Below, piece by piece: positions 61,526-64,000 of a DNA stretch of 64,000 nt (its first letter is position 1; each line of letters begins with the position of its first letter). Source of the DNA: Planctomycetota bacterium (GTDB lineage Bacteria > Planctomycetota > Phycisphaerae > Phycisphaerales > UBA1924); the NCBI GenBank assembly GCA_017303555.1, contig JAFLCN010000008.1, positions 85,628-149,627 on the forward strand. The letters run 5' to 3'. The translations under genes were made by a program, and so were the position numbers. The notes below the pieces were generated by a model. The model saw nothing but the letters and a program-made list of their open reading frames with translations. It had not been told where the DNA came from and searched no databases.

Positions 61526-63103
61526 ATGCTTGTACTTGCTCTCGATGGTGGACCCCTGTACGGCGTCATCGCCGGCGTGGCGGTCGTTTGCGTGGTCGTC
61601 GGCATCGCCGTGGACAAGCTGATCGCCGCCCAGTCGCAAGCCTCGGCCAAGGCCAAGGTTGCCGAGACCATCGCACGGGCCGAGACCGACGCCCGTGCCG
61701 CGGCGGAGAAAGTCCGCGTCGAGGCCGACAAGTCGTTGCTCGAACGCAAGGCCACGATCGAAAAGGAGATCGAGGATGGTCGCAACGAAGTGCGCGAGGC
61801 CGAGCGACGCCTCCAAAAGCGCGAGGATCTGTTCGATCGCAAGGAAGAAGCGCTGACCCTGAAAGAACAATCGCTCGGCAAACAGGCCGAGCAGCTCAAG
61901 GGTCGCGAGCAGAACATCCAGACCCGCCAGGCCGATCTCGAGCGCGTCATCCAGGAACAGAAAGACAAGCTCTTCCAGATGACCGGGTTGACGCCCGATC
62001 AGGCCAAGTCCGAACTGCTCGTCAAGGTGGAAGAAGATGCCCGTCACGACGCCGCGAAGATCGTCCGCAAGATGATCGAAACCGCCGAGACCGAGGCGAA
62101 GGAAAAATCACGCGAAATCACGCTGATGGCCGTGCAGCGCTACGCGACCGAGCACACATCTGAATCGACGGTTCGCACCGTTGCGATCCCCTCCGACGAC
62201 ATGAAGGGCCGCATCATCGGTCGCGAAGGCCGCAACATCCGCGCAATCGAAAAAGTCACCGGCGCCGACATCATCGTCGACGACACGCCCGGCGTGATCG
62301 TTGTGTCGTGCTTCGACAAGATCCGCCAGGCCGTCGCGGTGGAATCGCTCGAACGTCTCATCGCCGACGGCCGCATGCACCCGACCCGCATCGAAGAAGT
62401 TGTCGAAAAGGTCAAAAGCGAGATCAACGACAAGGTGCTCAAGTTCGGCCGCGATGCCGTGCTCGAAGTGAACCTTCGTGGCCTCCACCCCAAGGTGAGC
62501 GAAGCGATGGGCAAGCTCGCCTACCGCACCAGCTACGGCCAGAACGTGCTGCGCCACTCGATCGAAGTCGCCTACCTCTGCCAGGTCATCGCGGATCAGC
62601 TCGGGCTTGATGGCACCATCGCCCGCCGCTGCGGCTTCCTCCACGACATCGGCAAGGCCATGGACCACGAGATGGAAGGTGGCCACCCGAAAATCGGCAT
62701 GGACTTCGCCCGCCAGTTCGGTGAGAAGGAGCCCGTTCTCAACGCCATCGGCGGCCACCACGCCGACATCCCGAGCACCAGCTTCTACACGCCCATCGTC
62801 ATGGCTGCAGACGCTGTCTCCTCCGCACGTCCCGGCGCCCGCCGCGAGAGCATGGAGAAGTACGTCCAGCGGCTCACCGAACTCCAGGACATCGCCCTCG
62901 ACTTCCGCGGCGTGAACGAGGCGCACGCCATCCAGGCCGGCCGCGAGGTCCGCGTGATGGTCGATGCAAACCGCGTGAACGACGACGAGGCGTACCTCAT
63001 CGCCCACAAAATCGCCAAGCGCGTCAGCGAAGAAATGACCTTCCCCGGCGAAATCAAGGTCACCGTGCTTCGCGAAACGCGGGCTATCGAAGTGGCACGA
63101 TAA
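61526..63103 (+). CDS. rny: Ribonuclease Y
   Basis: RNase Y is a membrane-bound endoribonuclease that starts mRNA decay. The 525-residue protein has an N-terminal membrane helix (about 10-29) and a long Glu/Lys/Arg coiled-coil (about 35-205). The KH domain holds GRIIGREGRNIRAIE (228-242), and the HD domain has LHDIGKAMDHE with His373-Asp374. VLRHSIEVAYLCQVIA and the C-terminal EVARVMVDANRVND-type end follow. All catalytic residues are present. A perfect AGGAGG site precedes the ATG. It is followed by a repeat element rather than a terminator. Confidence 0.95.
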   Translation: MLVLALDGGPLYGVIAGVAVVCVVVGIAVDKLIAAQSQASAKAKVAETIARAETDARAAAEKVRVEADKSLLERKATIEKEIEDGRNEVREAERRLQKREDLFDRKEEALTLKEQSLGKQAEQLKGREQNIQTRQADLERVIQEQKDKLFQMTGLTPDQAKSELLVKVEEDARHDAAKIVRKMIETAETEAKEKSREITLMAVQRYATEHTSESTVRTVAIPSDDMKGRIIGREGRNIRAIEKVTGADIIVDDTPGVIVVSCFDKIRQAVAVESLERLIADGRMHPTRIEEVVEKVKSEINDKVLKFGRDAVLEVNLRGLHPKVSEAMGKLAYRTSYGQNVLRHSIEVAYLCQVIADQLGLDGTIARRCGFLHDIGKAMDHEMEGGHPKIGMDFARQFGEKEPVLNAIGGHHADIPSTSFYTPIVMAADAVSSARPGARRESMEKYVQRLTELQDIALDFRGVNEAHAIQAGREVRVMVDANRVNDDEAYLIAHKIAKRVSEEMTFPGEIKVTVLRETRAIEVAR

Positions 63104-63107
63104 TTTG

Positions 63108-63243
63108 GGATGTCGGATGTCGGATGTCGGATGTCGGATGTCGGATGTGGGCTGGCCCTGCATTGCCCGCGCTGGAATGTGCATCCTCGAGTGACGCGCC
63201 ACAATCTCAAATCCGCAATCCGCAATCCGACATCCCACATCCC
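63108..63243. repeat. Tandem GGATGTC repeat with inverted partner (~136-bp element)
   Basis: Five direct copies of GGATGTC (63108-63142) and a partial sixth are followed, about 55 nt later, by a CAATCCG-type tandem and an inverse ACATCC copy (63204-63243). The two ends can pair into a long hairpin (CGGATGT / ACATCCC). It lies between rny and the last gene. Length and layout resemble dispersed palindromic repeats seen between genes elsewhere. Confidence 0.75.
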
Positions 63244-63292
63244 TTTGATACTCTGACCGAACCGCCTCCCCCCGATTCGCGGACCTTTTCGC

Positions 63293-64000
63293 ATGACCGA
63301 GCCCGCGAAACCCCCAACTCCAAACTTTGTCTGCCCCTTCTGCGGCAGCACCACTCCCGATCAACCCCGCTGCGCGCACTGCTCCGGTCCGCTCGATCCG
63401 CTTTCCCGGCAGGCCACGCAGAATGCAATGGGCCCCTGGTTCGTTCGCGATGAACAACAGCCCTTCCGCCCGGGTTGCTCCTACGAGACAATCCTGACCA
63501 TGGTTGTTCGGGGCAAGATCCACGCCGACACCATCCTCCGCGGGCCGAGCACCTCGCAGTTCTGGTACCCAGCGCGGCGGGTTCCCGGTATCGCGCATCG
63601 ACTTGCCTCCGGGGGCGTTTGCCATTCCTGCCAGCAGCCCGTCACCACCGAATCCGAATGCCCGCGTTGCCACGCGGTTTTCCACGCCGATCCCGATCGC
63701 CAGTTTCTGGGCCTGATGCCGGTGCGAGCCATTCCCGGCACTCCGTCTCCTGCGCCAGAGGTCCGGGCCCCCAGCCAGGCCCTGGCCCAGCCCAGCGCGC
63801 CCGCTTTCCAATTGCCCGTGCCGGCCCCGATGCCGTCGCGCACCGGCGAGCCCCGCTCCGGCATCGCCGAGGCGCGGGCCGAAAGCGAGCTCGCAGCACT
63901 CCGCCAGCGTTCCGCGATTCTGGCGGTCGTTGCCGGAATGTGCGCGATCGTCGCACTCGCGGCAATCTGGCTCCTCGCAGCCGGAACGCCTGGCTTGGGT
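63293..64000 (+). CDS. Zinc-ribbon / GYF-like membrane protein (3' end outside window)
   Basis: An open frame starts at ATG 63293 and is still open at the right edge, giving 236 visible residues. It begins with a zinc ribbon (CPFCG and CAHC). A GYF-like or DUF4339-like domain follows (GPWFVRDEQQPFRPG to FWYPARRVPGIAH), then a second zinc ribbon (CHSC and CPRC). A Pro/Ala-rich linker, a helix, and a membrane segment (about residues 210-230) come last. Function is unknown; the layout is common in planctomycetes. The window cuts it just after the membrane helix. Confidence 0.75.
   Translation, partial: MTEPAKPPTPNFVCPFCGSTTPDQPRCAHCSGPLDPLSRQATQNAMGPWFVRDEQQPFRPGCSYETILTMVVRGKIHADTILRGPSTSQFWYPARRVPGIAHRLASGGVCHSCQQPVTTESECPRCHAVFHADPDRQFLGLMPVRAIPGTPSPAPEVRAPSQALAQPSAPAFQLPVPAPMPSRTGEPRSGIAEARAESELAALRQRSAILAVVAGMCAIVALAAIWLLAAGTPGLG

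Noticed and set aside
63108..63243. Tandem GGATGTC repeats as a CRISPR array
   Set aside because: The units are 7 bp and directly adjacent with no unique spacers, and no cas gene is nearby.

Overview
The window looks like chromosome from a GC-rich, Gram-negative member of the Planctomycetota, most likely class Phycisphaerae. This is inferred from family content, not from a marker gene. Secreted proteins carry paired calcium-loop (dockerin-like) C-termini, one has the CNGNGIDD-type spacer common in planctomycetes, one ends in a PEP-CTERM-type tail, and there is a pilin-like N-terminus. The cell has lipid A synthesis (lpxA), an Mla-type lipid transporter and periplasmic peptidoglycan synthesis (ftsI). 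No rRNA, tRNA, CRISPR array, prophage or insertion sequence was found.

Layout. 1-1.2 kb: end of a low-complexity protein and a secreted unknown. 1.2-5 kb: minus-strand operon lpxA, MBL-fold hydrolase, rsfS, aroB, divergent from lipB. 5.8-7.8 kb: Skp-like chaperone and SppA-type peptidase. 7.9-10.8 kb: a 944-residue secreted metallopeptidase/beta-helix protein. 11.1-21.8 kb: a heavy-metal export locus (Tat-exported hydrolase, P-type ATPase, two small proteins, CzcA-like RND pump, adaptor, outer-membrane factor, Cys-rich secreted protein). 22.4-28.5 kb: pilin-like protein, then an abbreviated division/cell-wall cluster (rsmH, LysM protein, FtsL-like, ftsI). 28.8-30.6 kb: PEP-CTERM protein and a lone ABC ATPase. 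30.7-38.1 kb: a tightly overlapping five-gene operon (SWIM zinc finger, DUF5691-type, MoxR-type AAA+ ATPase, DUF5682-type, VWA protein), resembling and extending E. coli yehLMPQ. 38.1-49.2 kb: GNAT enzymes, a 38-residue membrane protein, a beta-propeller/dockerin-like secreted protein, universal stress protein, prolyl oligopeptidase, polysaccharide deacetylase, lipoprotein esterase, MarR regulator and partner. 49.3-64 kb: housekeeping genes (recA, phoU, eno, mlaD/mlaF, NUDIX, queuosine-precursor transporter, scpB, rny) together with a B12-domain/MeaB GTPase fusion, a PilZ protein and a truncated zinc-ribbon membrane protein at the right edge.

The strongest candidate for a poorly described system is the five-gene operon at 30.7-38.1 kb. 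It joins a chaperone-like ATPase, a MIDAS-containing VWA protein, a nucleic-acid or protein-binding zinc finger and two large proteins of unknown function under one promoter. A second theme is regulatory: at least eight first genes have a TANNNT -10 hexamer 5-9 nt before the start codon, suggesting widespread leaderless transcription. Two intergenic palindromic elements of about 136-138 bp (57.7 kb and 63.1 kb) look like dispersed repeats.
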